Below the pieces are notes generated by a model that worked only from the letters and a program-made list of their open reading frames with translations, was not told the DNA's origin and did no database searches. The translations under genes were made by a program, and so were the position numbers. This document shows positions 9,803-21,891 of a DNA stretch of 64,000 nt, piece after piece (the first letter of the stretch is position 1; each line of letters starts with the position of its first letter). The DNA is from Chlorokybus atmophyticus (Eukaryota > Streptophyta > Chlorokybophyceae > Chlorokybales > Chlorokybaceae): positions 15,114 through 79,113 of the forward strand of contig RHPI01001965.1 in assembly GCA_009103225.1 (NCBI GenBank). The letters are read 5' to 3'.

Positions 9803-12750
9803 GTGCATAAGCCAAAAGGCGGCCTGGTGGCGGCGATTATGGGTGCGCAGGAAGAGCACGAGAAAAAGGCTGCACGGCGTGTAGACAGCACCACCTCCTC
9901 GTCCTCCCACTTCTCCAACTCGTGGTGCTTGTTCTGGGCGTGCTTCATGCCATTTCGGTTGGCGAATGCTCTGCTGGTGCAGACCTACTTCAACGCCGAT
10001 GAGTACTGGCAGAGCCTGGAAGTGGCGCACCGCCTCGTCTTTGGGTGTGCATACTACGCTGCTGTGCAGTGCCTTTGATAATACTCAATGCTCCATTTAA
10101 GCTCAGAGCTGTAAGCCCAGCACAAGTCAACACTCAAAGAATGAGATACAGTTGGAGCAGGCTGATTCCAGCTACAGCCATAGATTGTTGCCTCAGAAGA
10201 TCATTACAAAGTACAAGCATGTATCGTACTAGCACAGTACCAGCACAAATGCATGCAGCATTGTAAGCAGTCAACTTGCTGCACATGTTGACATGTACTG
10301 TGCAGTCAGCACGACACGACAATACCACAGTACTCGTGGCGCTTGCCGCAATGTTGTGCCTGTGGACTGCAGGTATGGGTACCTAACCTGGGAGTGGCGA
10401 GAGGGCGTGCGCGGTTACCTGCACCCACTCATCTTTGCAGCCTTGTACAGAATTCTCCAATGGCTGAAGCTGGATACACCGTACGCTATGGTACGTACAG
10501 CAAACTTGGTTATGGTAAGCCAAGTCTCTCGCAGCAACATGTATAAACTTATGGAAATTGATGCTCATGTTTGCGACAGCTGGCTGCTCCCAGACTGCTG
10601 CAAGGCGTATGCGCTGCTGTTGGTGACGTGTATACGTACAAGCTGGCACGGAGGTTGTTCGGGCCAGAGGCTGCGCGATGGGCTGTAATTACTACTACTG
10701 CAAACACTGGCATGCATTGTTACCCGCACTTGTGCAGCTTCTGAGCATTGGGTACATTGCCTCTTTAACTCCACACATGTGCTGTGGTCAATTGACAGAG
10801 TGTGTGTTGCGGTTGCACGCAGGCTTTCTGTGGCGCGGTGTCTTGGTTCAACTTCTTCTGTGCAGTGCGCACACTGTCAAACAGCCTTGAGGCTACGTTG
10901 ACAGCTGTCGTGCTTGCGCTTTGGCCTTGGCCTTATGCCACAACAGCTTCATCATCCACTCGCAGCACAACAAAGGTGAGTACATGCCTTGCATATGGCA
11001 CCGCATTGGAAGTGTTTGGCACAGATGCTTTGAACTCAGCCGCAATGGCAGGTTGCTGTGTTGTTGGCAAGCATTGCATTCGTGTTGCGGCCCACGAGCG
11101 CAATAACCTGGTTGATGCTTGGCGCCTGGCACTTGACGCAAACGGACAAGAAGCTGCAGTTTGCCTTCCAAACTGTTGCTCCAATTGGGTAGGATGTCAC
11201 TGCAACCACCTGAAGCAATCCAGTTACTGCAAGCTCATGCTTGTGAGTTCTCATTGGTGGTTTGCGTAGCTTGTTATGTGTACTAGCGTCTACCGTCATT
11301 GATCGCTTCTTATATGGCTCCTGGGTGATCGCACCACTGAACTTCCTGCGTTTTAATCTTGCTGGTGCTGGTGGAGACTTTTACGGTAAGCAGGAGATGC
11401 ACACCTGTCAACCCAAAGAGCATACGCACACACACCAAGCTTCATTTACACAATTCTGGCAGGTACTCATCCCTGCCATTGGTATTTTTCTAGTGGAGTG
11501 CCAACCATGCTGGCAACCCTTTTGCCGTTGGCGTTGTACGGTGTGGGTCTTGCGGCTGGCCGCCGAGCGCCGGCAGTTATCGCGCTCGGCACAGTGCTAC
11601 TTTACAGCTGCCTGGGCCACAAGGAGTTCAGGTGGGAGCTTGATGACATTGTACGTGTGTAGTATCTGCAATCATGGTTGTGCTGACAACGAGTGTTTTC
11701 TTGCAGGTTCCTGTTTCCAATGATGCCTATAGCTGTCGTGTATGCTGGTGTGGCATTGAAACACTGGCACTCGCGTACACGCACAGGTGGCCACTCATAT
11801 CAAGTGTGCGTGTACGCGTGCGCATGCATGTGTGGTGCTTTGACATGCAGTCACTCTGCATCAATTGCAGTTAATGCTAGTACTGACAAGTAATGTGGCA
11901 AACTACACTCTCATGGTGCTACTGCGTTGGCAGGAAGATTACTCAAAATTGGCATCGCTGTGCTTGTTGTGACTCAGGTGTGCTGTCAGTCGAGTGTTGC
12001 ATGCGTGTGTCCATGTACATGTCATTGAAAGTAACGCAGCGCACTTCAACTGCGCTTAGGCGGTTGCAGCCGCATACTTCTCAGCAATTCACCAGCGGGG
12101 GACGCTTGATGTCGTGCAATGGCTCGCGAAAGAAGCTGCGCAGGGGAGAGTGCGGGCCGTGCATTTCCTGACACCATGCCATGTGACACCACTATACTGC
12201 GCCGTCCACGCTCCAGTGCAGCTTCGCATCCTTGACTGCTCCCCAAGGTACGGATGTGAGTGAAAGTCCTCAAGGGTGACCACCAGCGATGAACACAAAG
12301 CTTGCTACATGCGTCTTGCTGAAATGTTAATGCAACCCCTGATGTTGGCTTGCGCGTGCGTGTGCATGTGTCAACTTGCTGATGTGTTCTCGTCTTGACA
12401 GCGATAAAGACGGCTACATTGATGAAGCTGACCGCTTCAAGCTGGACCCACTCTCTTACTTATACGCTTCATACGCAATCTCGGATTCACCTCAACACGA
12501 AACAGACATCTGCGGTGTCGATGCGGGCCTCGACGACAGCGCCAACACCAGACCGGATATGCAGCAAGGCTGCAAGTTGGGTCTCCCGAGCCACTTTGTC
12601 CTCTTTGACGGGACAATCCCGCAAGTGTCGGGCTTCCTCCAAGAGCACGGATACACGTCCACTGCAGCGTTCCCGCACGCGCAGTTTGCTGTGGATAGAG
12701 AGCGTCAAGCTGTCGTGCACGTGTTTCAGAGACACACTCAAACCTTCTGA
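9803..12750 (+). CDS. PIGB: GPI mannosyltransferase 3 (PIG-B / GPI10), GT22 family
   Basis: Eleven exons join in frame to about 570 residues: 9803-10044, 10373-10490, 10580-10684, 10823-10975, 11040-11188, 11270-11385, 11463-11631, 11707-11786, 11934-11977, 12060-12247 and 12402-12750. PIGB adds the third mannose to the GPI core at the ER membrane. Hallmarks in order: QTYFNADEYWQSLEVAH, GYGYLTWEWREG, SWFNFFCAVRTLSNSLEA, FVLRPTSAITW, STVIDRFLYGSW, LNFLRFNLAG, THPCHWYFSSG, GHKEFRFLFPMMP, HQRGTLDVV, YIDEADRFKLDPLSYLY and LPSHFVLFD. Many hydrophobic segments fit a multi-pass enzyme. Length matches animal and fungal homologues. A start at 9839 is also possible, and the exon 5 acceptor could be 12 nt further in. 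The gene converges on TANGO2. Exons 10-11 are duplicated as a pseudogene at 56 kb. Confidence 0.93.
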
Positions 12751-13181
12751 TAGGACGTGAGTACTTGTGGCTGCACGTGCATAGTGTCTTGTAGTCCAGC
12801 TTGCGTTATCTGCACTTGCATTCAGTGCATTCCAATGGCTCACATGACATCCGTTACCATAGTAATGGGAACAGTCAAGGCAGTTGCTAAGACACAGTTG
12901 AAGTCAATCAATCCATGCATTGGACATCAACTCATTTGCAAAATTCGTGAGATATTCATTGCAGCCCAGCCCCTCCTCTCCAACTAGCAGCTGCGTGCTT
13001 GTGCTGGATGTTTGTATGCTTGCTGGTTTTAGCTTGAGCCAGCCCAGTAGACATGGCTGTAAGTGTTTGTACTTGCTGTTGCGATTTGCTGCGCAACTTT
13101 TCTAGAAAACACATCACAACCCTACTGCACAGAAATGTACACAAAACTGTACACAAGTCACCACAATGCAAGATCTGTACA
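12751..13181. other. Convergent spacer between PIGB and TANGO2
   Basis: These 431 bp hold the 3' ends of two converging genes. I see no independent coding sequence. The terminators or polyadenylation signals cannot be assigned confidently. Confidence 0.5.
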
Positions 13182-15407
13182 CTAACTCTTCGTTTCTATA
13201 TCAAACACGAACTCGTGTTCTCTCCACACGCCATTATCGCCACGATACCGTTCAAAGAACAATACACGCAAGTCGTCCCGCACCGCGATGACTGTACTGC
13301 TTCTGGTGCCATACGCAGCCTGCGAATAACCACTGCTCAATGACCACACGCTGCTGCCAAAGGAATGTGGTTACTGCTGAACTATGTTGACACAGGTACG
13401 TACAGCTAGACTAATGAATTATGTCAGTCATAAGCACCAATGCCAAGTGTCAGTCGTACCTCATCTATGTCCCCTTGCACGAAGATTGAACTCAACATCT
13501 CCTCGATGTGCTGCGAGCAGCCAGTTTGCTGCTGAGACAAGTCATTTGCCGGCTCAGCATCCTGCAACAGAGAAGGAAGCACACTAATATATGATGGCAA
13601 CATTGCACAACAATGATCAAGTTCGATAAAGCAGCGATAAGAAACCGAACAACAACTCTTACCCACCTGCAGCACCTTTTCAACAAGTCTCTCTGCGAGG
13701 CTTGTTATATGATCGTTGCCTGAGATTTTTGTGTGCTGAAGCACATCTTCAAACAAGCATCGCCCTTTTGAGACCTGTGCAACCACAGAAAAAGAAGGTC
13801 TTACCTCAACTGTAAACAATGCACAGCTTAAACAACGTGTCCAGGTATGCACCAACAACGTGCACACCTTTGGCCAGGGCGTGTCAAGCGCAGCGTTGCT
13901 GATAGCGTGCACACCAGGTGCTATCAACAAAGGTGATGCAAGCGTTGCATTGGAATAGTAGGCGAACGCGCCTTTCACGACGTCACCCACAATCAAGTTG
14001 AACGCTGCGTATGAAGCCGCATTCACCTCCACTTCCTGTAGTGTCGTGTGCAAACGTTAGCATACATGTGCATCTTGAAGTTGTATGCCATACATACATG
14101 CACCCGCACTCACGTGCATGCATGCATCAACCTAAAACAAGCACAGACACACGCGTGCATGAGCGCTGCCACGCATATGCGCATGCCCAAGCACACTTGC
14201 AGGCACCCTATGCTGGCCCGCATGCACACACAGGCGCACACACACACATGCTTCCCCTCACTGGCCCACGCACACATGCATGCTCACACGCGCGACGACC
14301 TTGAGATAGGTGAGAGGGTCGCTGTCCCCCGTGAGGTAGCTTGTGACGAGTGCGCCGCGTGTGAGCGGTGACGGCACTGCGGCGAGGGGCGTGCGCACGT
14401 TGGTGAGGAGTGCCACCCTCCCGCCTCGCGTGATACCGAGCCACGTCCCACCGCGCTCGACGTCGCGTCCGGCCAATACGGAAGTCGCGTCCGGCCACCA
14501 ATGCGCGGGCTCAGTCTGCCTGCACAGGGAGATATGGGCACATGCAGAGGGTGCATATGAAACCAATGGCGTAGGCAAGTCATGCACAGACACACAAGCA
14601 CACACACAGAGACAAGACCAGTGTGAATGCCTGTGCGTGCGTGCATACACGCATGAGACAATGTCTTTTATAATGGTGGGGAGGGGGNATGCTAAGGAGT
14701 ACAGGGAGCTCATTGGTCAGATACAAGACGTTGCCACGAAGGTAGAGAGCGCCAACGCAATGGTCTCCACGACGCACATAAACTGTATCATACTATGATG
14801 TGAACTGCATGCAACTTGTGCCATGTACACATGATACATGTCGTGTGTGCAGGAGGGTGTGGGGATTCCAGTACTGTACGGGCTGGGGGGGGGGGGACAC
14901 ACGCTTGAGACCGATGTCAAACACGCATGCGTGCTCCCACACAGACACACAGATATGTTCATACGCAATGACACAATTGTTCTTGATATCACACGAAAAA
15001 TGCCATCAGTAGTTCCATGCATGCTTGCAAGGGCTTTGCACAGCCCCCACAAAGTGCGGGCATCGCTCAAGGTTATCGCTTAAGGTCTCAGTAAGGCTGT
15101 GCAACATGCTGTTGTTGTGCCTCACTGATGAGGGGGACTACGACTGCGTCAACCATTGCAGCGCTGATCATCAAAAACAATCCTTCAGCATCGATTGCAT
15201 GCGCTGGCATTTCCACAGTTATTACCGGCTGAAGAACTCGTCTCTATTGAGCGCCAGCAAGAAGCGGTACTGAGCAGCATTCACAGCAGCAGCAGCACCA
15301 GCAGCAGAAGAGGAAGCAGCAGAAGCAGCACGCTCATTGATCAGGTCAGCTGTTTGCGCTGCTGTACTGACGGCCAAGTCTCCAAGCAGAAAGAACGCAA
15401 CGCACAT
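13182..15407 (-). CDS. TANGO2: TANGO2 / NRDE-family protein
   Basis: Six exons keep phase and give 305 residues, slightly longer than animal TANGO2: 15226-15407, 14300-14519, 13868-14035, 13667-13774, 13460-13561 and 13182-13319. The start is set at MCVAFF because the family begins Met-Cys. Motifs: NRDEFFSR (about residues 54-61), GGTWLGI (84-90), LLTN, LTYLK, FNLIVGD, ISNAALDTPW and, in the last exon, YGTRSSTVI. TANGO2 proteins have an Ntn-hydrolase-like fold and are linked to Golgi/ER organisation, mitochondria and haem or lipid handling; the reaction is unsettled. An Ala/Ser-rich insert after residue 28 is unusual. Intron 2 is packed with CA repeats and intron 1 contains a single N (14688). 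Exons 4-6 recur as a decayed copy at 57.4-57.96 kb. Confidence 0.92.
14045..14295. repeat. CA-rich simple sequence in TANGO2 intron 2
   Basis: Runs of CACACA, GCATGCATG and CACGCACACATG dominate this intron. Similar tracts occur at 16,900-17,000, 18,298-18,350 and 28,260-28,330. Long frames through them on both strands have biased composition and are not coding. Confidence 0.8.
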
Positions 15408-18400
15408 GCTGGCGCCAGCCTGCCCGCCCCCCCGCCGTGCTTTGCTCCCAATAGGAATAAAGGCTTGGAACAAGTTGAAACAACCTCAGTAATAATAATC
15501 GGTGCATGCTGATTGCTTGTTGAAAGCTGAGCTGCTTGTGGGAGGCGGTGACGTTGGCGAGGTGGCTAGCGCCATCGTCGTCAGCGTCAGCTAGGGACGG
15601 AGACGCCGGCGCTGCGGCGGCGGAGACGCTTGTCTGCTACCCTGTCGCCTGCCGTCGCACGCATCAACGTGAGTGCACAAGTAGTAAGATGGTTTGCTTT
15701 TGCACTAGTATACTGTCAAAAGCACAAGGAGTCCGTAACTCACTACACAACTATCAGGAACAACCACAGGCATAGGTCTACAATAATCAGTAAACACAAT
15801 CCACCAGCACACCCACATCACACGATGGTTTGCTTGTTGCCTTTTTAGTGGTGTGCGCTGTGCTTATGTTGGTGTCTTTATGCGCGCTGGAAGCAAACAG
15901 TGAAATGTCACCTTGAAGATTGTTACAGCTGCTTGCACTTGCATGCAACCTGCAGTTAGGGTTCGGTGACTGAGCATGATGAACCCTGAGGTTGTTGTGC
16001 TTTCAGTTGTGCTTTCTTTCCATGCTGACTTGTACTAAAAGTCAAGCTCGTGCTCTGGATCAACTCAGCATTGCCAGTCAATAACTGTGTGTAAGTGCAG
16101 CATGCTCATCAGCTTCATCACTGTTTGTTTCGCGAGCTACACCTGTCACTCAAACATTGCTCAACAGCCTGAAGTCTTTCCCCAACGACGTCATGCAGTT
16201 ATCTACCTTGGATCTGAGCCTGCGCAGTTAATGGTCACTGAATTCTCAGTACCAAGTGGTACATGTACCTTGGGTTGCTGTTCGTGCTCGTTTGTTGTTC
16301 GTGACTCTCTACCAGTGCCCACTTCTATCAATTGTATTAGTAAAACTTTGAGTTTTGGGTCGTAGTACTGCACAGCACATAACAATATCAAAAGTTATAG
16401 AAGGGCTTGGTGCATGTGTCTGACGTGTGTTTGAGAATGGCGACTGCGTCTTGTCATGCCCCAACAGTAGCTTGCTTGCCAGTACCAACAGCGCAATCAT
16501 CGGCTGTGCTGGGTGAATCTGACTACCGCACATACACAGGCACTGTGACTAGACCGGTCACTCGCATCAAAGAGGTGCCAAGGAGATTGCAGAACAAGCA
16601 GGGAGAGTCACACACACAGCTCTGTTTGCAGCTTTCAAACCATTGGTAAGTTGACAAGAAGTTGGGCTGGTTGTTGAACTTGTGTTCTCATTGTTCAACA
16701 TGTCAACAACCACCTCTCTTATGGAGCTGGTAGACCGCTTCAATGAGATCGGCTCGCCAAAGTGTGTGCAAACAGCGGCCCCAAAGCAATTGGCAATGTG
16801 ACAAGAATAGTTACTGCTGGCAAATGGCAAGCACAACATCAACTCGTTTGAGGTAAGCACGCAGAACACAGTCTCACAAACCAGTGCTGTCTACCAAAGA
16901 GCATGCGCGTATGTGCGTAAGTGTTCGTGGGGGCATGCGTGCGCATGTGCTCCTGTGCGTGAGCGTGTGCTTGCGTGTACATTGGAGTGTGCGCGGGCAC
17001 GGGTGCTTGCATGCGGTGTGCACTTGTGCGTGCATAGAACTAAATGTCAAGCGACTACTTGCAGGGTGCGTTGCATGCCTGTATGTATTGAGCAATGGCA
17101 TGGACGTCTTGTATTGCCAGAACTCTGGCTTCGTGCCTCAGGTGTTCAACGCATTGTACCAGTACTGCCTGCATTGCAGTCTGTTAGGCCGCGCCATCCG
17201 GAATGAGATCGATACAAGATGATCCAGGAAGTATGTGCATGATGCTGTTGCTGTGCGTTTGACTGTTGCACCGATTGCGGGCAAACTCATGTCACAGAAA
17301 GACAGCATATGCGCAGAAGCACACACGACAACAAGGTCCGAAGTCAAGAGTTCTCGAGTCAACGAATGCATAAGCCCAGGCAGCAATGCAGCTCAATCAA
17401 CAAACAATCCAAACTTACTCTAAACATGCTCAAATTACAACCATGTAGAAAGCCACAAACAGGACATCAACGTGTGTAAGTTGTTGTGTTGGTGCAGTTA
17501 GAGCTGTATATACCGCCCTTCTTGCTGTATGTTGCCAGGAGGTGTTGCGGAGGACGGCATGCAGCACTCAAGTAACAGACACAGGTCAGTTGCAGCTGAG
17601 GCCAATTAACTTACAACACGAAGTCAAAGGTGTTGCCCTTGGTGCGCATTGCAGCGGAAGTTGTATACCAGTATGTAGCAGATCAGCATGGGTGGGTCGA
17701 ACACAAGGATGAGTTGTGTCTGTAACATACATACACCCGACATGTGCGGTTTTGTCATGAACGGTGACAACATTGCACCCATATAGTCTATATTGGAAGA
17801 AGGTGGGTTCCTTACGCCGCTGTTGGACTTCATGCAAACAGTGCACAAGTTCTGCAACAACTTGCTACTGACCATTGGTAAGGCAAGTCATGGTGTTGAT
17901 CCATCTAATGAGCAGTTGCAACGCATGTTGTGTGTTGGTGTTGACAAGGTGGGTGCAGGTTCAGCAAGATTTGGCCGCTGACAAATGGCCGGGCCATTAA
18001 CATCTGTGTGACTGAGATAATCATTCACCAAGGTCAGTCATAGTAGTTACCTGAACTTCCGTATGTATCTTCATATGCACCGGGGTACATATTGATCACT
18101 AGTGTGAGCGTGCATGTCACTGACATGTGTGAGCGCACCATGCATGTCGGCATACCAGGACACCCCTGTTGTATACAAGTTCAGTCATGCATAGTGCATG
18201 TGTATGTCTAACACAGCCTTGAGCAGGTCGACGCACGTGTGACCACCCACTTTACACATAGTGTTGAGTGCAGTTCAACTCTTGTATGCTTCCTGAAGCT
18301 CTGTGCGTGTGCGTGTGCGTGTGTGTGTGCGTGTGCGTGTGCGCTTGAGCGCGCAAGCACTGGGTGTGAAAGCACAGAGCACTCAACGGTCTTGCATGCG

Positions 18401-19029
18401 CAGCACACCACTAGCGGCTATGCCTGCGCCGGGTGACCACATGCGATGATGTCTATGGTAACATGACGCCCGGCATGTTGCCATATACGGGCGGAACATA
18501 TGGGACGAAAGCGTTCCGCTGCTGCCTTAGCCACTGCGTCTTGGCTTCAATTGTCTCAACACACATGTTGATCAGCAGCTCCCTCCAGCAGGCTGGTTGC
18601 ATATTTACGCAAATGCATGCATGTCCAGGGACGTGTGAACTTGGCGAGGAGCTTCCCACAACTGGTGTCTGAGGGAGGGGTTTGATGGTGGTGGCGGAGT
18701 TTGGCGGCATGCTGATAATGAGAGCAGGTGACAACATCTTCTGTGCAGTCCTTGTCTCCTTGCATGCCGTGTGGCTACGCAATGGTTGCGTTGCGCAAAT
18801 GCTGAGTACGTCTGCTGTTAACATTTGCGGCGTGTTTGTAGGGCTACTCTTTAAGGCGATGTGCGTTTCAACTGTCATATGTCATAACAATCTTAGGTGC
18901 AAGGGAGACGCTACGCTTTTCCCTGCTCTTAATGGTGTCGCAGAGCAGGTCGATGAGTTGTTTGCTGTACTCAAGCGAGTCCTTTATGATGTGTCCAGTC
19001 AAGAGCGCAGAAGCGCGGCAACTTCAAGT
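15408..19029 (+). other. Intron-rich or decayed unknown gene fragments
   Basis: No complete gene can be assembled, but several short plus-strand stretches look protein-like and end at plausible donors: EIAEQAGRVTHTALFAAF near 16,580-16,650; FVPQVFNALYQYCLHCSLLG near 17,131-17,190; LELYIPPFLLYVARR near 17,500-17,545; VLPLVRIAAEVVYQYVAD near 17,630-17,685; GFLTPLLDFMQTVHKFCNNL near 17,805-17,870; NGVAEQVDELFAVLKRVL near 18,930-18,985. Their helical, Leu-rich character would suit a HEAT-repeat or transport-receptor-type protein, but no family is recognised and other stretches contain stops. The interval also holds CA/TG microsatellites, and it is the part missing from the duplicate copy at 57.97 kb. 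Confidence 0.3.
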
Positions 19030-19914
19030 TGAGCGGACAGTTTGCAGTGTGTATCATACTATCCTTTGTGTATGTCCTTGAGTGTGGTGTGTATAGTGTT
19101 AGTGAGCTGAGTAGCCTGTATGACATGGCGTAATACTCCTGCACATCATGTTGAAGAGACGTTGAAGGGACTTCGTTGTAGCTTGTGTGCTGTTGCATTT
19201 CCAACAGTTGCTTGTAACATGAGGTTGACATCTTGGTGGTTGTGTCCGGGTGTCAATGCATAAATGTTTTCTTGGACAGAAGGTTTCATGCGGCTTCGGT
19301 AGCACGGTGTGGGTGAGCGGGATACTTGCATGCATTTAGAGTCATGCAAGGCGGCTCACATGCACATGTGGTGAGCAGGCGCAGGTCTGAACTACTAGTT
19401 GCATTAGTTGCACCATGTGCACGAAGAATTGGTGCAGGGCCAATGCTGTCATTCACGCTGTGCCATATTCAGGCATCATTCCTTTTCTGCACGAAGTGTG
19501 TACGTTTGACCGACTGGCACAGACATTCAAATTGCTTGACAAACTATCTGCTGCCACGAGCAGTAGCAAATTCTCCAATAGCCAGCGGCCAATGCTACTG
19601 GCCTGGCGATTGCAGACTTCGCTGTGTGGAGGTTTGATTCCTACTACTGCCTTACTAAGCATGCTTGGTGCAAACATCACTTGCGCTCATCACCCAGAGA
19701 GACTGTCTGAAACTCTTGGCGTTTTGAGAGATGCTGCCTGCCGGCTTCCTTCGCCTGCAACACAGCGTGCGTAAGAAGTTGATGCGGTTTCTTTTGCAAG
19801 TGCCAGCGTACATGGCCTATGCCACACATGCCAGCGCAGGTTCATAGGCCTGCAGCAGGACGCCTGAGCGCAGAGTGTAACATGTGCAGCAGCACTATTC
19901 TGTTCAGCGCACCT
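19030..19914. repeat. Duplicated block, 3' flank of the unknown gene family
   Basis: Sequence starting GTTGAGCGGACAGTTTGCAG at about 19,028 matches GTTGAGTGGACAGGTTGCA at about 57,978. Further matches occur at 19,600-19,670 versus 58,655-58,735, and at GCAGCAGGACGCCTGA (19,853) versus GCAGCGGGACGCCTGA (58,873) and GCAGCGGGACGCCTCA (60,088). It is therefore a repeated unit present about three times. A plus-strand ORF at 19,415-19,774 is not conserved in the other copies and is probably not a gene. Confidence 0.65.
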
Positions 19915-20704
19915 TCAAGCGGGCGACACTTTCATGGTGAAGTTCTCGTTCTGCAAGCCAGTGGTTTGGTTTGCAGGGTTCTTCGCATCCTGCAGAGCCT
20001 TCTCGACCTCAGCCTTCTCGTCGCCATCACCACCAGCAAAGGCTTTCTTGTAGTCCTTCTTGCGCTGGAGCTTCAGTGTGGTGCTGCTGGGGTTGAACTC
20101 GATGCTCTCTATCGGTAGGTCGGAGAACCTATGTGCGAGGTACGTGGCGAGCATTACGTCGGTTGCGACCGTGAGCTGCAGGCTGGAACGACATCAGGAA
20201 CTCAGGGAACTCATCACCCATCTTCACCAGCCCCAGCCGGCAAGGGCCCGCGACGGGGGCTAGAGCCATCTCCGCAAGCTTGTCCACGTCGACCTCCCCC
20301 ATGAGGCTGTGGCTGCACTTGGGCGGCAGGATCTGAAGCAGCTTGTCGGGTTTGGAGTCAATGATCGTCCACCGCATTGCGTCCGTGTAGGCGACGAGGT
20401 GGCTGCTAGTCTGGTTGTTGTCCAGCGTAATCGCCCCTGACTTCTGCAAACATGCAGCTGGTCGTCAGGACCCGATCGAAGATACCATCATAATCTCCTG
20501 GGGCTCCAGCATGATGCGGCCAACATTCGCGGGGTTCTTCAACACGTAGAAGGGTCTGTACTCGTTGTTGACCATCGCGTTGACGCCTATGCAGGTCAGG
20601 TTGTCCACATAGAAGAGACCCGCCGCTGCCTCAGTGCCTGCGTCATGCACAAAGGTGCAGCATCTGTGAGCTGAGCGACAGGCAGCTTCGACGCGTGTAA
20701 GCAC
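19915..20704 (-). pseudogene. Decayed copy of the unknown two-exon gene family
   Basis: This is homologous to exon 2 of the intact gene at 60,145-61,344: FYVDNLTCIGVNAMVNNEYR, FYVLKNPANVGRIMLEPQE, VLTTSCMF, DAMRWTIIDS, KLLQILPPK, then VEKALQDAKNP. The frame is broken near 20,455 and again near 20,190, and the first exon is absent upstream, where the RNF213-like gene ends instead. It is 5'-truncated and frameshifted. Confidence 0.75.
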
Positions 20705-20992
20705 TGTTTGATTTAGTACGCTTGACTATATCTGACTCACCGGAATGCCTATATACATATGTAAGGCAGAGTCACAGCGTGACATGCTCACTAACCACAG
20801 CAGCATGCCACATAACATCGCACCAACACCCCCCTGCACACACAACTAACAGATGCTAGCATCCACCACGCCTCCTAGTGGTCCAGCCCCTGCAAAACCT
20901 TAGAGCGTATGATTGCGTGTCACACTCTGTGACTGATACTTCACACGCACCTCGGCGTATCACTGGCACCAACCAGCTCCATATTCAGGGCC

Positions 20993-21891
20993 TTAGGCTT
21001 GGAGGCGTGAGACCCTCCTCTTTACACGGGTAGATGGGCGAGCGCTCGCGGCTGTCAGTTGTTGTTGCGCACCACGGGCAGACGACTCTGCTGTCTGGGT
21101 TGTTGTGGACTGCTGCAATCACAGAATATATCACGTTGCTTAAAACCGCACCTCACATTGCATGACAACATTGTATTGGGTTCTAACATCCTACAAACCT
21201 TTTCAATGTCAGACAGCAGACAGTAGACTTCATATACATGCTTCAGCAACAGCTCCATTGGAAAGACTGCCTCAAAGTCAACTCCTGCACGCACAACATC
21301 GTGCGGCAGGCGTATCAAACCCAAATCGTAGATGTAAGTAACCAACTGGTTGTTGGGCGGCCAATTTGCAACCAGGCAGTGCCGGAGTAGAAACCGCCGT
21401 AGCACGCATGCGAGCGCTCCTGCAGACACACCCGCTTGTACCATTTCAAGCACGCGAGTTCTCAAGTCTGGCGACAATACGGTGGTGTAGCTCTCGTGTA
21501 CGTTTCTTGCGGCCACGGATGCAAAGGACTCCTCGACTGCCTCATACAGGGAGACCACATGGCTGAGTTGCATGCCCTGAAATGCAGGCACAGCAAGCAC
21601 GCGTGTCTGCTCCTGCCCTGGCAGCCAAGTCGACGCAAACTGTTGAAGCGTAATGGAGGGGTCCGTGATGTTGCTCTTCTTGAGAACATAAAGCAGTACG
21701 TCCAACACGCTCAAGACTCTTGGCGCATTGCCTGCGCGGCCCAGATGCTGCTGTACAGCAAGCACGCGTGTGGTATCTAGGTCCACCTGTGAGATCTGAT
21801 TGGCAGTAGCTGCAAGCAGATTGGGGCAGTAAGAGAACACCTCGCCTCGGTCATCGAAGACGACGTAGTCCATATCATCAGCATCCTGCAA
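20993..21891 (-). CDS. C-terminal exons of the RNF213-like gene
   Basis: The frame includes DVLLYVLKKSNITDPSITL, LSHVVSLYEAVEESFASV and LVTYIYDLGLIRLPHDVV, the helical RNF213 C-terminus. The block either runs to a stop at 21,055, or splices after DIEK (about 21,199) to a last exon ending at 20,993. The second model keeps phase. Confidence 0.7.

Noticed and set aside
12402-12437. EF-hand-like DKDGYIDEADRF
   Set aside because: It aligns with the conserved YLDEADVF-type segment of PIGB and its spacing does not fit a calcium-binding loop.
14048-14713. Overlapping ORFs of 100-150 codons on both strands
   Set aside because: They run through CA repeats and TANGO2 exon 2 in the wrong frames. Only the NRDE-family frame is coding.
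18298-18350. Regular short repeats as a CRISPR array
   Set aside because: They are GT/GC microsatellites without spacers, in a eukaryotic genome.
19415-19774. 119-codon plus-strand ORF
   Set aside because: The homologous block at 58.5-58.8 kb does not keep the frame, so coding is unlikely.
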